64,000 nucleotides of DNA from Paenibacillus methanolicus (GTDB lineage: Bacteria > Bacillota > Bacilli > Paenibacillales > Paenibacillaceae), in the NCBI RefSeq assembly GCF_008124765.1, contig NZ_VNHS01000005.1:310001-374000 (forward strand). Reading direction: 5' to 3'. Made by a program: the position numbers and the translations under genes. Below are positions 8,907 through 17,676 of the stretch, in pieces. The number at the start of each line of letters is the position of its first letter. The first letter of the stretch is position 1. The notes under the pieces are model-generated. The model searched no databases and was not told the origin of the DNA. It saw only the letters and a program-made list of their open reading frames with translations.

Positions 8907-9665
8907 ATGAAACTTACGGGCAAAGTAGCCGTCGTCACGGGCGCGGCATCGGGTATGGGCAAAGCGATCGCGGAGCTGTACGCGGCCGAAGGAGCGAAAG
9001 TCGTCGTCGCCGACCTGCGGCTTGAATCCGCGCAGGAGGTCGTGACGGGCATCGAAGGCAAAGGCGGACAAGCGATCGCGGTCGCGGCGAACGTCGCCGT
9101 CGAAGCGGATATCCAGCGCATGATCGATACGGCCGTCGAGCAATTCGGCACGGTCGACATTCTGGTCAACAACGCGGGCATCATGGACAATTTCGTGCCG
9201 GCGGGCGATCTGACGGACGAGCTGTGGGAGCGGGTCTTCGCGATCAATACGACGGGTCCGATGCGCGCGACGCGCAAAGTGCTGCCGATCTTCCAGGAGA
9301 AGAAGAGCGGCGTCATCGTGAACGTCGCTTCGGCCGGCGGCTTGTTCGGCTCCCGCGCAGGCGCGGCTTACACGGCGGCGAAGCACGCGGTGGTCGGTTT
9401 CACGAAGAACGTCGGCTTCCAATACGCGACGTCGGGCATCCGCTGCAACGCGATCGCGCCGGGCGGCGTGGCGACGAACATCGGAACGTCGATGACGGCT
9501 CCGAACGAATTCGGTATGAGCCGCGCCATGGTCGGCATGCAGGTTAACCCGCGCGTAGGCGGTCCGGAAGAAATCGCGAAGGTTGCGTTGTTCCTTGCTT
9601 CCGACGATTCCAGCTTCGTGAACGGCACCGTCGTGACGGCCGATGCAGGCTGGACGGCATACTAA
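8907..9665 (+). CDS. Short-chain dehydrogenase/reductase (FabG-like)
   Basis: A 252-residue classical SDR with TGAASGMG cofactor motif, NNAGIMD, catalytic VASAGG serine region and YTAAK (YxxxK), plus the C-terminal NGTVVTADAGWTAY seen in 3-oxoacyl-ACP-reductase-like dehydrogenases. An AGGAGG site precedes the ATG. It is monocistronic between the divergent TetR gene and a terminator at 9702. Likely an NAD(P)-dependent oxidoreductase induced by a small molecule through the TetR protein; substrate unknown. Confidence 0.85.
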   Translation: MKLTGKVAVVTGAASGMGKAIAELYAAEGAKVVVADLRLESAQEVVTGIEGKGGQAIAVAANVAVEADIQRMIDTAVEQFGTVDILVNNAGIMDNFVPAGDLTDELWERVFAINTTGPMRATRKVLPIFQEKKSGVIVNVASAGGLFGSRAGAAYTAAKHAVVGFTKNVGFQYATSGIRCNAIAPGGVATNIGTSMTAPNEFGMSRAMVGMQVNPRVGGPEEIAKVALFLASDDSSFVNGTVVTADAGWTAY

Positions 9666-9701
9666 TCGCTAATCGGTTAAATCGAATCATGCAAGGCGGT
9701 C

Positions 9702-9732
9702 AACGGCATTATGCCGATGGCCGTTTTTTTTT
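9702..9732 (+). terminator. Terminator after the SDR gene
   Basis: AACGGC ... GCCGTT stem, with an inner CGGCAT/ATGCCG alternative, followed by nine T residues. Confidence 0.8.
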
Positions 9733-9837
9733 GCGCCGCGAGGGTGCGATCTTTTGAACAGATGCGCATACAAATCCTTGCATGATGCAAAATAATGGTG
9801 CACTTGTAACGATACGCCCCGACTGGAGGTGAACGGC

Positions 9838-10329
9838 GTGTCCGAATTGGCCATGGACCGGACGATTCTTATAACCATCGACTTCCTCATCGCGGTGGCC
9901 CTTATCTGGCTCATGCCCAGAGACAAGCTCCGGGAAGCGACCATTATTTTTCTCTTCAAGCAATCGATGACGTGGAGCTTCGGCTTGCTGGTCGTGGAAT
10001 GGGGGCTGATCGAATATCCGGTTCGGGAATTCGTGAAGGCGAACGCGACGAGCTTCTCGTTCGAATACTTTATTTATCCGGCGCTGTGCGTCATTTTCAA
10101 TTTGCATTATCCGAATCGAGCGGCGAGATGGAAGAAGTGGGCGTGGATCCTCGCTTTCCCGACCGCGATGACGATGCTGGAAGTCGTGATCGAGCGCAAT
10201 ACGGAATTGATCCGTTTCTTGCATTGGAACGGGTATTACTCGTGGATTACGCTCTTGCTCACGTTCTTAATGGCGCGAACGTATTTTCTATGGCTATACC
10301 GCAACAGCGGCAAAGGCTACAGCTGGTAA
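9838..10329 (+). CDS. Small integral membrane protein, CBO0543-like
   Basis: GTG 9838 lies 8 bp after GGAGG and gives 163 residues; the GTG at 9829 overlaps the ribosome binding site and is unlikely. Four to five hydrophobic segments are visible (ILITIDFLIAVALIWLM, the FGLLVVEWGLIEYP region, a FIYPALCVIFNL segment, ILAFPTAMTMLEVVI and WITLLLTFLMARTYFLWLY). The pattern of helices, EYFIYPALC and the Trp/Tyr-rich end resembles the CBO0543 family of uncharacterised Firmicutes membrane proteins. No function is known. Its terminator begins at the stop codon. Confidence 0.65.
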   Translation: MSELAMDRTILITIDFLIAVALIWLMPRDKLREATIIFLFKQSMTWSFGLLVVEWGLIEYPVREFVKANATSFSFEYFIYPALCVIFNLHYPNRAARWKKWAWILAFPTAMTMLEVVIERNTELIRFLHWNGYYSWITLLLTFLMARTYFLWLYRNSGKGYSW

Positions 10330-10359
10330 AACCCCGTCCGGGCAAAGGCGGGTTTTTTT
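10328..10359 (+). terminator. Terminator overlapping the stop codon of the membrane protein gene
   Basis: A-run and CCCG pair with CGGG and a T7 run; the 5' arm starts in the TAA stop codon. Confidence 0.7.
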
Positions 10360-10422
10360 GGCTTGAAATACAAGCGCATCACGCAGCCGCATTAGACAGG
10401 CGCCAGCCGGTTCGCCTTGTCC

Positions 10423-10452
10423 GGGCGAGTATCGTTATAACGGTTCTCGCCC
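10423..10452 (+). other. Hairpin upstream of the first aldo/keto reductase gene
   Basis: GGGCGAG pairs with CTCGCCC around an inner palindrome CGTTATAACG. No T-run follows, so it is not a simple terminator. Two weak promoter-like pairs lie downstream (TTGCCT/TACAAT near 10455-10482 and TTGATC/GACAAT near 10520-10550). Role unknown. Confidence 0.35.
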
Positions 10453-10622
10453 CTTGCCTGCGGCAACGCATTCGTTACAATAGTGGGGGACGAGCGAGCG
10501 GCCAAGGATGGGCGGCGTCCTTGATCGCGGCCGCGCGAATGTGAGACAATGCGGTTGGCCTAATAGCTTCATCATGGTCTTGAATGGATAAGAGCGCGAA
10601 CACACAGAGGAGGATACACGGT

Positions 10623-11546
10623 ATGCGTACGATCAAGTTAGGCACGAGCGGATTGGATGTGCCTGTAATCGCGGTTGGCTGCATGCGGATCAACTCGCTG
10701 GAGAAGAAGGAAGCGGAGCGGTTCGTGCAGGCGTCGCTGGACCAAGGGGCGAATTTCTTCGATCACGCTGATATTTACGGCGGGGGCGCCTGCGAAGAGA
10801 TTTTCGCCGATGCGATACATATGAACGACCGCGTGAGGGAGAACATCATCCTGCAGTCCAAATGCGGCATTCGTCCCGCTAAGGGCATGTTCGATTTCTC
10901 GAAGGAACATATTCTGGCGTCCGTCGACGGCATTCTGTCCCGTCTTCGCACCGATTATCTGGACATTCTGCTGCTGCACCGACCGGATACGCTCGTCGAG
11001 CCGGAGGAAGTGGCCGAAGCGTTCGATCAGCTGGCCAGCTCGGGCAAGGTGCGTCACTTCGGCGTCTCCAACCAGCATCCTATGCAAATTCAGCTGCTCC
11101 AAAAATACGTGAAGCAGCCGCTCGTCGCCAACCAGCTGCAGCTGAGCATTACGAACGCGACGATGATCTCGAACGGCTTCAACGTGAATATGGCCAATGA
11201 ATCCGCGGTGAACCGCGACGGCGGCATTCTGGACTTCTGTCGTCTGCACGACATCACGATTCAGCCATGGTCGCCGTTCCAGTACGGCTTCTTCGAGGGC
11301 GTGTTCCTCGGCAACGACAAATTCCCGGAATTGAACGAGGTCATCGACGAAATCGCGGCCAAATACGAAGTCAGCGCCACGACGATCGCGATGTCGTGGC
11401 TGCTCCGCCATCCGGCGCGCATGCAGCCGGTGACGGGCACGACGAACGTCGAGCGTCTGACCGACTGCATCAAGGCGAGCCACGTCGAGCTGACGCGCGA
11501 GGAATGGTATTCGATCTTCCGCGCGGCGGGCAACGTGCTGCCTTAA
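10623..11546 (+). CDS. Aldo/keto reductase (YdhF/YcsN-like)
   Basis: ATG 10623 follows GAGGAGG at about 9 bp; an in-frame upstream ATG at 10584 lacks a site. The 307-residue protein has the AKR pattern: an RTIKLGTSGLDVPVIAVG start, FFDHADIYGGG (catalytic Asp and Tyr), LLHRPD (catalytic His), HFGVSNQHP and PVTGTTNVERL at the cofactor end. The order and the long QLQLSITN segment resemble YdhF/YcsN oxidoreductases. It is a cytoplasmic NADPH-dependent carbonyl/aldehyde reductase; the physiological substrate is not evident. Confidence 0.85.
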   Translation: MRTIKLGTSGLDVPVIAVGCMRINSLEKKEAERFVQASLDQGANFFDHADIYGGGACEEIFADAIHMNDRVRENIILQSKCGIRPAKGMFDFSKEHILASVDGILSRLRTDYLDILLLHRPDTLVEPEEVAEAFDQLASSGKVRHFGVSNQHPMQIQLLQKYVKQPLVANQLQLSITNATMISNGFNVNMANESAVNRDGGILDFCRLHDITIQPWSPFQYGFFEGVFLGNDKFPELNEVIDEIAAKYEVSATTIAMSWLLRHPARMQPVTGTTNVERLTDCIKASHVELTREEWYSIFRAAGNVLP

Positions 11547-11592
11547 GGAAATAGATAACTTCGCGAGCGGTTGTATCTTGCCGTTGCGCGCG

Positions 11593-11628
11593 ACAGTCTC
11601 CGGTCTGGTTAGGGCCGGGGACTGTTTT
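11593..11628 (+). terminator. Terminator of the first aldo/keto reductase gene
   Basis: ACAGTCTCCGG pairs with CCGGGGACTGT (one T-G pair) and is followed by TTTT. Confidence 0.75.
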
Positions 11629-11634
11629 ACGTTG

Positions 11635-11775
11635 ACGGCATGCTGCCGGCTCGCTTGGACGATATGCTGCTCCCGTCTTTGGACGAAATGCTGCGCGCGC
11701 CAAAGGCATCGTGCAAACCAATTCGTCGTGACGAAATGCTGCGCGCGCCAAAGGCTTCGTGCAATCCAATTCGTC
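11635..11775 (+). repeat. Structured intergenic repeat, locus A (two full units plus 5' fragments)
   Basis: Full units at 11682-11727 and 11730-11775, each 46 bp, differ at only two positions. In each, GACGAA at the left end pairs with TTCGTC at the right end; inside, ATGCT faces AAACCAA (AATCCAA in the second) as a conserved internal loop; the centre folds as GCGCG/CGTGC plus GCC/GGC. Two truncated copies of the ATGCTGC half lie before them (about 11640 and 11663). The array sits after the terminator of one aldo/keto reductase gene and before the next. Same family as loci at 18557, 34001 and 37933. Confidence 0.85.
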
Positions 11776-11909
11776 GTTTTTGCATAGAACTTGCCAAATC
11801 CTTTCCCGCGTTCAGAACTTATTTCCATCGCGATCGAAGTAAGATAGAATGATGGTGAATCGCATCGCAATACTAGATTTTGGTAACGAATGAATAGGAG
11901 GCTATGTTC

Positions 11910-12848
11910 ATGAAGTATCGGAAATTAGGCGGAAGCGGCATCAAGGTTAGCGAAATCAGCTTGGGCAGCTGGCTTACATACGGCGGCTACGTGGAGCGCG
12001 AGAACGCGGTGAACGCGATCAAAACGGCTTACGAGCTCGGCATCAACTTCTTCGACACGGCCAACGTGTACGAGCGGGGCGCGGCGGAAGTGCTGGTCGG
12101 CGAAACGTTGAAAGCGTATCCACGGCATTCCTACGTGCTGGCGACGAAAGTGTTCGGCCAGATGGGCGACGGACCGAACGACCGCGGCCTCTCCCGCAAG
12201 CATATCCTCGAGCAGGCGGACGCGAGTCTTAAGCGGCTCGGCCACGATTACGTGGACATCTATTATTGCCATCGCTATGATCCGGAGACGCGGCTCGAAG
12301 AGACGCTGCGCGCGCTGGACGATCTCGTCCGCCAAGGCAAAGCGCTGTACGTCGGCGTGAGCGAGTGGCAAGCCGCCCAGATGGCGGAGGCGCTCGGCGT
12401 CGCGGACCGCTACCTGCTGGATCGAATCGTCGTGAATCAGCCGATCTACAACATGTTCGAGCGCTACATCGAGAAGGAAGTCATCCCGCTCGGCGAACGC
12501 GCCGGCATTGGTCAGGTCGTGTTCTCGCCGCTGGCGCAGGGGCTCCTGACCGGCAAATATTCGTCGGCTTCCGCGATTCCGGATGGCAGCCGGGCGGCAA
12601 GGCTCGAGTGGGTGCGCAATGGCATTACGGAGGAGAAAATCTTGAAGGTGCGCGCGCTCGAAGGCGTCGCGGCCGAGCTCGATATCACCGTGGGCAACCT
12701 CGCGCTAGCTTGGATTTTGCGCCAGCCGAACGTAGCGAGCGCGCTCGTCGGCGCAAGCCGTCCGGAGCAGGTGACCGAGAACGCGAAAGCGTCTGGCATC
12801 GAGCTGAGCGAGGAGACGCTGAAGCGCATCGAAGAGATTTTGGCATAA
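11910..12848 (+). CDS. Aldo/keto reductase, K+-channel beta-subunit-like
   Basis: Start ATG 11910 is 9 bp after AGGAG; the in-frame ATG at 11904 is only 3 bp from it. The 312-residue protein shows the family pattern: MKYRKLGGSGIKVSEISLG, NFFDTANVYERGAAEVLVGE (catalytic Asp/Tyr), YYCHRYDP (His), YVGVSEW, FSPLAQGLLTGKY and ALVGASRPEQV. This is closest in layout to the AKR6-like voltage-gated K+ channel beta-subunit group and bacterial glyceraldehyde-3-phosphate reductase-like enzymes. It is followed at 33 bp by an epimerase gene, suggesting a shared sugar-related operon (12-15.7 kb). Confidence 0.85.
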   Translation: MKYRKLGGSGIKVSEISLGSWLTYGGYVERENAVNAIKTAYELGINFFDTANVYERGAAEVLVGETLKAYPRHSYVLATKVFGQMGDGPNDRGLSRKHILEQADASLKRLGHDYVDIYYCHRYDPETRLEETLRALDDLVRQGKALYVGVSEWQAAQMAEALGVADRYLLDRIVVNQPIYNMFERYIEKEVIPLGERAGIGQVVFSPLAQGLLTGKYSSASAIPDGSRAARLEWVRNGITEEKILKVRALEGVAAELDITVGNLALAWILRQPNVASALVGASRPEQVTENAKASGIELSEETLKRIEEILA

Positions 12849-12881
12849 ATTCCATTCCCGATTAGACAAGGAGAGCGCACA

Positions 12882-13730
12882 ATGGCGAAGGTAGTAGTAA
12901 CGGGCGGAAGCGGGATGCTGGGCAGATGGGTCGTCAAGCATTTCATCGAGGAGGGCTATGAGGTGCTGAGCGTGGACAACCGTCCGCCCGAAGAAGCATT
13001 GTGCCCGTCGCTGACGATCGATCTGGAAGATCTGGGCCAGACGTACGGGGCGCTGGCGGGCGCGGACGCGGTCGTGCATATGGCGGCGATTCCAAGGGCG
13101 GGCATGACCTCGCCGGAGGTGACGTTCCGCAATAACGTCATGACGACCTACAACGTGCTCGAGGCGGCGGCCGGTCTGGGCATTCGCAAGGCGGTCATCG
13201 CCTCGAGCGAATCGTCCTACGGCATCTGCTTCGCGGTGCATCCGCTAAGTCCTGCCTACGTGCCGATGGACGAGGCGCACCCGCAGCTGCCGCAGGACAG
13301 CTACGGGCTGTCGAAGATCGTGAACGAGGCGACGGCGGACATGTTCCACCGCCGTACCGGCATGCAGGTCGTCTCGCTGCGGCTCGGCAACGTCATTCCG
13401 CCGGAATGGTACGAGCGGTTCCCGTCGTTCATCCATAACCCGGAGGAGCGCGAGCGCATTCTGTGGAGCTACATCGACACGCGCGACGCGGCGGAGGCGT
13501 GCCGGCTGGCGGTCGAGGCGGAAGGGCTCGGCTCGGTCGCGCTCAATTTGGCGGCGGACGAATCGAGCATGGACATCCCGAGCCGCGAGCTGATGGCCGC
13601 GCGGTACCCGGGCGTGACCGATTTTCGGGCGGACCTAACCGGCCATGAGTCGCTGCTCAGCAGCGAGAAGGCGAAGCGTCTGCTCGGTTGGCAGCCCAAA
13701 TTCAAGTGGCGCGAGCAGCTGGACCGCTAA
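12882..13730 (+). CDS. NAD(P)-dependent epimerase/dehydratase, paralogue of the 1725-2555 gene
   Basis: A 282-residue extended SDR with TGGSGMLG cofactor motif, ASSESSYG and YGLSK (YxxxK). It follows AGGAGAG and closely parallels the protein encoded at 1725-2555 over its whole length, including the ITADD/LAADE region and the C-terminal KAKRLLGWQPK. Four bases separate its stop from the next gene's GTG, indicating an operon. The substrate is probably a nucleotide sugar or sugar acid, not determined. Confidence 0.82.
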   Translation: MAKVVVTGGSGMLGRWVVKHFIEEGYEVLSVDNRPPEEALCPSLTIDLEDLGQTYGALAGADAVVHMAAIPRAGMTSPEVTFRNNVMTTYNVLEAAAGLGIRKAVIASSESSYGICFAVHPLSPAYVPMDEAHPQLPQDSYGLSKIVNEATADMFHRRTGMQVVSLRLGNVIPPEWYERFPSFIHNPEERERILWSYIDTRDAAEACRLAVEAEGLGSVALNLAADESSMDIPSRELMAARYPGVTDFRADLTGHESLLSSEKAKRLLGWQPKFKWREQLDR

Positions 13731-13733
13731 TCG

Positions 13734-14633
13734 GTGAGCTATGTGCTGCTTCTGCTGGCGACGCTCTCGTGGAGTTTCGTCGGCATTCTCGTCAAGATGG
13801 CGTCTGGCATGGCGGACAGCTGGCTGATCACGTTCGCGCGATTTTTCCTCGGAGTCGTCTTCCTGGGCGTCTATCTGCTGGTGAAAGACCGGGGTATCTC
13901 GCTTCGGTCGGCGCTTCCCTGGATCTGGATCGGGGCGATCGGCAAGTCGCTGAACTACCTATTCGAGAATATCGCGATCGCGATCGGGTATGCCTACGCG
14001 GACATTCTCGTGCAGCCCGCGCAGACGATCACGCTGCTGCTGGCGGCGCGATTCATGCTCGGCGAGCGGATGACGCCTCGCGGCTGGATCGCCTCCGCGC
14101 TGTGCGTGGTTGGCGTGCTCATCGTCGGTTGGAACGGCATGCCGATCGGGCTGCTGCTTGGCGGAGGCGCGCTCACGACGCTGCTCTTCACGCTCGCCGG
14201 TATCGGCGCGGCGGTGCATATCCTAAGTCAGCGCGTCCTCGTGCGTACGATAGACGCGGGCAATTTGAACTTCTCGGTATTTCTATGGAGCGCCGTGCTG
14301 TGCGCGCTGCCGCTGCCTTTCCGGTCGGAGGGGCTATCCGGCGAGTGGACGGCCGGCGCCTGGATCGCATTGGTTCTGCTCGGCGTCATCACGGGACTTA
14401 GCTTCCTATGGTTCGCCGAGGCGATTAAGAAGGTGCCCTTCGCGATCGTGGCGATCGTCGGCAACTGCTCGGTGCTGTTCACGATTCTATGGGCGTATCT
14501 GTTCTTCCGCGAGCCGATTACGTGGATCGTCATCTTGGGCACGGTCGTCTTCGTCGCCGGCTTCCTGCTGCTCAACTTCGCGGTACCGCGCCGGGAAACG
14601 AAGCAGGAGAGCGCCGGCGAACTGACGGCGTAA
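13734..14633 (+). CDS. EamA/DMT-family transporter
   Basis: GTG start 4 bp after the previous stop; 299 residues. About ten hydrophobic segments in two EamA halves are visible (LLLLATLSWSFVGILVKMA at the start, IWIGAIGKSLNYLFENIAI, LLLAARFMLGERMTPRGWI closing the first half; ITGLSFLWFAEAIKKVPFAIVAI and FREPITWIVILGTVVFVAG closing the second). The E-P/E-R motif at the end of each half is typical of the drug/metabolite transporter superfamily. An inner-membrane exporter or importer of small metabolites; substrate unknown. Confidence 0.85.
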   Translation: MSYVLLLLATLSWSFVGILVKMASGMADSWLITFARFFLGVVFLGVYLLVKDRGISLRSALPWIWIGAIGKSLNYLFENIAIAIGYAYADILVQPAQTITLLLAARFMLGERMTPRGWIASALCVVGVLIVGWNGMPIGLLLGGGALTTLLFTLAGIGAAVHILSQRVLVRTIDAGNLNFSVFLWSAVLCALPLPFRSEGLSGEWTAGAWIALVLLGVITGLSFLWFAEAIKKVPFAIVAIVGNCSVLFTILWAYLFFREPITWIVILGTVVFVAGFLLLNFAVPRRETKQESAGELTA

Positions 14634-14693
14634 GTTACGGCCGAGGCAGACGGGGTAATGAGGCTTGCGGGCTTTCATAACGAAATTGGTTAG

Positions 14694-14722
14694 AGCCTCC
14701 GGTGCGTTACGTCCCGGAGGCT
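14694..14722 (+). other. Perfect hairpin in the leader of the Gfo/Idh/MocA gene
   Basis: AGCCTCCGG pairs perfectly with CCGGAGGCT around an 11-nt loop, without a following T-run. It lies 36 bp before the start codon of the next gene and contains a GGAGG that would be masked in the stem; it may influence expression between the transporter and oxidoreductase genes. Confidence 0.45.
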
Positions 14723-14757
14723 GCGCTATACGAATGAGCGAGAGGATGAGGGTAAAC

Positions 14758-15738
14758 ATGACGTTGAACGTGGGGATTGTCGGAACCGGCTGGTTCAGCA
14801 ACGTACACGCCGATATTTTAACCAAAATGGACGGGGTAGCCGTGAGCGCGTTCGTCGGTTCCAGCCTGGCCAAAGCGGAGCAGTCCGCGCTGCGTTACGC
14901 GACGGCCCAGCCGTATGCGAGCGTGGAGCAGATGCTCGATCAAGCCAAGCCGGACGCGGTGTATATTTGCGTCCCGCCTTTCGCGCACGGCGACATCGAG
15001 CGGCAGCTCGTCGAGCGAGGCATTCCGTTCCTCGTCGAGAAGCCGCTCGGCGCCGACATCGACGAGCCGCTGGCGATCGCCGAAGCGGTGAAGAGAGCCG
15101 GATTGACGACTTCCGTCGGCTATCACTTCCGGTATGCGGACGCGGCCTCGAGAGCGGCGGAACTGCTCCGCGACCGGACGGCCGGGATGGCGCTCGGGTA
15201 TTGGATGGGCGACATGCCGCAGGTGTACTGGTGGCGGAAGCAGGAGGGCTCCGGCGGTCAATTCATCGAGCAGACGACGCACATCGTCGACCTGCTGCGG
15301 TATTTGCTCGGCGAGGTGGAAGAGGTCTATGCCGCCTTCGCGCAGCGCGCGATGCACGAGCGGTACGAGGGCGTGACCGTCCACGACGTGGGCACCGTCA
15401 CGATGAAGCTGGCGAGCGGCGCCGTCGCGACGATCTCCAACACGTGCATCTTGCCGGAAGGCGGGCAGGTCGGACTGACCGTCTACACCGCGCAAGGACA
15501 AGTCGAGGTGCGGCCGGACAAGCTGATTCTGACGGAGAAAGGCGTGCTGACCGAGCATCGGAACGCCGGCAATCCGTACGAGCGCGAGAACGAAGCGTTC
15601 ATTCGCGCCGTGCGCACGGGCGACGCCTCGGGCATTCGTTCGTCGTATGCGGACGCGGCGCGGACGATGTCGGTGACTCATGCCGCGCTGCGCTCGGCGC
15701 AGAGCGGGCTGCCGGTTCGGGTGGCCTACGGCGAGTAA
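14758..15738 (+). CDS. Gfo/Idh/MocA family oxidoreductase
   Basis: ATG 14758 has GAGGG 6 bp upstream and begins at the Rossmann strand (NVGIVGTGWFSNVHADIL); longer in-frame starts would add a charged tail. 326 residues. Signatures: YICVPPFAHG, FLVEKPLG (the EKP motif with the catalytic-site lysine), YHFRYAD, and GGQFIEQTTHIVDLLRYLLG, the conserved second-domain helix with the H-x-x-D pair. These NAD(P)-dependent enzymes act on sugars and inositols. It is the last gene of the 11.9-15.7 kb group and is followed by a terminator. Confidence 0.87.
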   Translation: MTLNVGIVGTGWFSNVHADILTKMDGVAVSAFVGSSLAKAEQSALRYATAQPYASVEQMLDQAKPDAVYICVPPFAHGDIERQLVERGIPFLVEKPLGADIDEPLAIAEAVKRAGLTTSVGYHFRYADAASRAAELLRDRTAGMALGYWMGDMPQVYWWRKQEGSGGQFIEQTTHIVDLLRYLLGEVEEVYAAFAQRAMHERYEGVTVHDVGTVTMKLASGAVATISNTCILPEGGQVGLTVYTAQGQVEVRPDKLILTEKGVLTEHRNAGNPYERENEAFIRAVRTGDASGIRSSYADAARTMSVTHAALRSAQSGLPVRVAYGE

Positions 15739-15799
15739 GCACGCTTGATCATGCGTAACAGTATGACGGATGCGAATATTTCGTCTACCGTCTGCCAGG

Positions 15800-15828
15800 A
15801 GAGCTGCTCGAGGGAGCGGTTCTTTTTT
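15800..15828 (+). terminator. Terminator after the Gfo/Idh/MocA gene
   Basis: AGAGCTGCT pairs with AGCGGTTCT (G-T pairs included) with a six-base loop, followed by a T-run. Confidence 0.7.
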
Positions 15829-15944
15829 GTCCCATGGCGATGAATTCAACTGCAGGATGTCCAAGCTTAGGCTAATCTTAGTATGCTTTTATAAGAGTTG
15901 GGCATTGTATGAGACAACGACCTGCACCGGGAGGAGGTAGACAC

Positions 15945-16915
15945 GATGAACCATCATGCTTCAGATGACGTCGGCCGAGGTAGGAAACCTATGGAATTTT
16001 TACATAGCCAATACGCTGTCGCACTGCTTGATCAGTCATTTCCTTGCGACCGTCGAAGATAAAGAAGTCCACCGCATTCTAAAAAAATGCGACAAGCTGG
16101 CCTTGGATATCTCGGATTTCGTTGTGAACATGTATCGGCCCGAACGTCACTCGCTGCCACTGGGGTTTACGGAGAAGGATGTGAACAAGGGCGTACCCCG
16201 GTTATTCTCGGATAATTTCTACCTGGAGTTCATGGACTTGATGCTCAAGGTCGGCACGATCTTCTATGCAATTACCTTGCCCAATACATCGCGCCACGAT
16301 TTACGCAAAGGGATCTCCAAGTGAAATGACGGACTTGATGCAGCGCAAAGGCTTATATATCCGCCCGCCGTATATGCTCCTTCCGAGCCGGAGATCGTGC
16401 ATAAGCAAAGCTTCTTCAACGGATTGTTGGGGGATAAAAGGCCGTTACTCGGCGTCGAGATCTCGCAAATCTTCGCGAACCTGCAGTTCAACACGCTGAA
16501 GGCCGTGCTGTTGGTCGGTTTCGCCCAAGTGGCGGATTCCCAGCAAATCCGGGATTATTTCCTCCGCGGCAAAAACATCAATCACAAACAGAACCGCGAC
16601 CTATTGAACGTGCTGAGCAAGGAGGATTTGCCCGCTACGATCCCTCCCCAATACACGATAACGACGAGCACGGTTTCGCCGTTCTCGGACAAACTGATGC
16701 TGTTTTTCGTTACGAGTCTGTCCTCGGCCAAGGCACGTAATTTCGGGGACTCGATCGCGGTCAGCCCGAGACATGATTTGAGCGTCACCTATGCCAAGCT
16801 GTTCGCCGAAACGGGAAATTACGCCGAGGACGGCGGGAACATCATGATCGAGAATGGCTGGATGGAGCAGCCGCCGCATGCGCCGGACCGGCATAAATTA
16901 GCGGTGAAGACGTAA
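15945..16915 (+). pseudogene. DUF3231 family gene with apparent frameshifts
   Basis: The pieces together read as a near full-length DUF3231 protein: TSAEVGNLWNFYIANT, GFTEKDVNKGVPRLFSDNFYLEFM, EMTDLMQRKGLYIRPPY, PSEPEIVHKQSFFNGLLG, EISQIFANLQFNTLKAVLLVGFAQVA, RDYFLRGK, FSDKLMLFFVT and AEDGGNIMIENGWMEQPP. They lie in shifting frames. A GGAGGAGGT site points to ATG 15945 (MNHHA), but the conserved region starts in another frame near 15960; the frame then changes near 16310-16325 and back near 16373. Conservation between the breaks is high, so inactivation would be recent, or these are assembly errors. DUF3231 proteins are ferritin-like helical proteins of spore formers with unknown function. 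Confidence 0.8.
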
Positions 16916-16966
16916 GCGCCGCGGCTCTGCTCGGGATGGGGAAATTCGTATGGCGATGAAAGTAGC

Positions 16967-16998
16967 AAGGCGTCAAACGAGAGCGTTTGACGCCTTTT
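16967..16998. terminator. Strong terminator between convergent genes
   Basis: AAGGCGTCAAACG pairs with CGTTTGACGCCTT; loop AGAG; T-run on the plus strand and A-rich 5' side for the minus direction. Confidence 0.85.
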
Positions 16999-17011
16999 CG
17001 TTTGTGCGCCT

Positions 17012-17548
17012 CTAGATCCGAAGCGCCGCCTCGTTCAGCTCAAGCCGGTACCCTTTGACGATCGCTTCGCCGCCGGTCATGTCCGTCTCGGGCGCGCGCT
17101 CGAAGCCGAGCCGCTCGTACAGGCGGATCGCGTCCTGCATTACATCGGTCGTGTGCAGATTCAGCCGATCGCCGCCGAGCGTCTTGGCGCGGCGGATCGC
17201 CTCGCGGATGAGCAGCGTCGCCACGCCGCGGCCTCTGGCCTCGGGCGCGACCGCCAAATAACGAAAGACCGGATTGCGAATGTTCAGCTCCGGCATCCCG
17301 TACGCTTCCTCCGAAGAACCGAACAGCTGCAAACTCCCGAGAATGCGCCCTTCCAGCACGGCGACGATACGGGCGATCGGCCGTCCTTCATCGAACGACG
17401 CGCGCAGCGAAGCCCGATACGTCTCCCACCGTCCGGCGGGCAGCACGTCCGCGTATTGAACGTAAGCGGCTAGCAGCACGTCGATGAAGCCGCCACGATC
17501 CTCCTCTCTCGCATCTCGCACTTCGATAACGGCATTATGCATGCGCAT
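17012..17548 (-). CDS. GNAT family N-acetyltransferase
   Basis: A 178-residue GNAT protein. The N-terminus EVRDAREEDRGGFIDVLLAAY is the first strand and helix, FRYLAVAPEARGRGVATLLI contains the acetyl-CoA loop (R/Q-x-x-G-x-G/A) and AIRLYERLGFER is motif B. It is transcribed away from the LysR gene with 128 bp between starts. The substrate is unknown; the neighbouring sulfur operon has its own acetyltransferase gene, so a link through the shared LysR promoter region is only possible. Confidence 0.85.
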   Translation of the reverse strand: MRMHNAVIEVRDAREEDRGGFIDVLLAAYVQYADVLPAGRWETYRASLRASFDEGRPIARIVAVLEGRILGSLQLFGSSEEAYGMPELNIRNPVFRYLAVAPEARGRGVATLLIREAIRRAKTLGGDRLNLHTTDVMQDAIRLYERLGFERAPETDMTGGEAIVKGYRLELNEAALRI

Positions 17549-17676
17549 CCCCCTTTACATTTTTCATACGGCTACTATATTCCAAAATCCCAACTATTCC
17601 TATATGATAAAGTTAATTTCAATGCTGGAATTGAAAACTTCTATCGCGCCCATTCATTCCAAGGAGGGATCCATGC

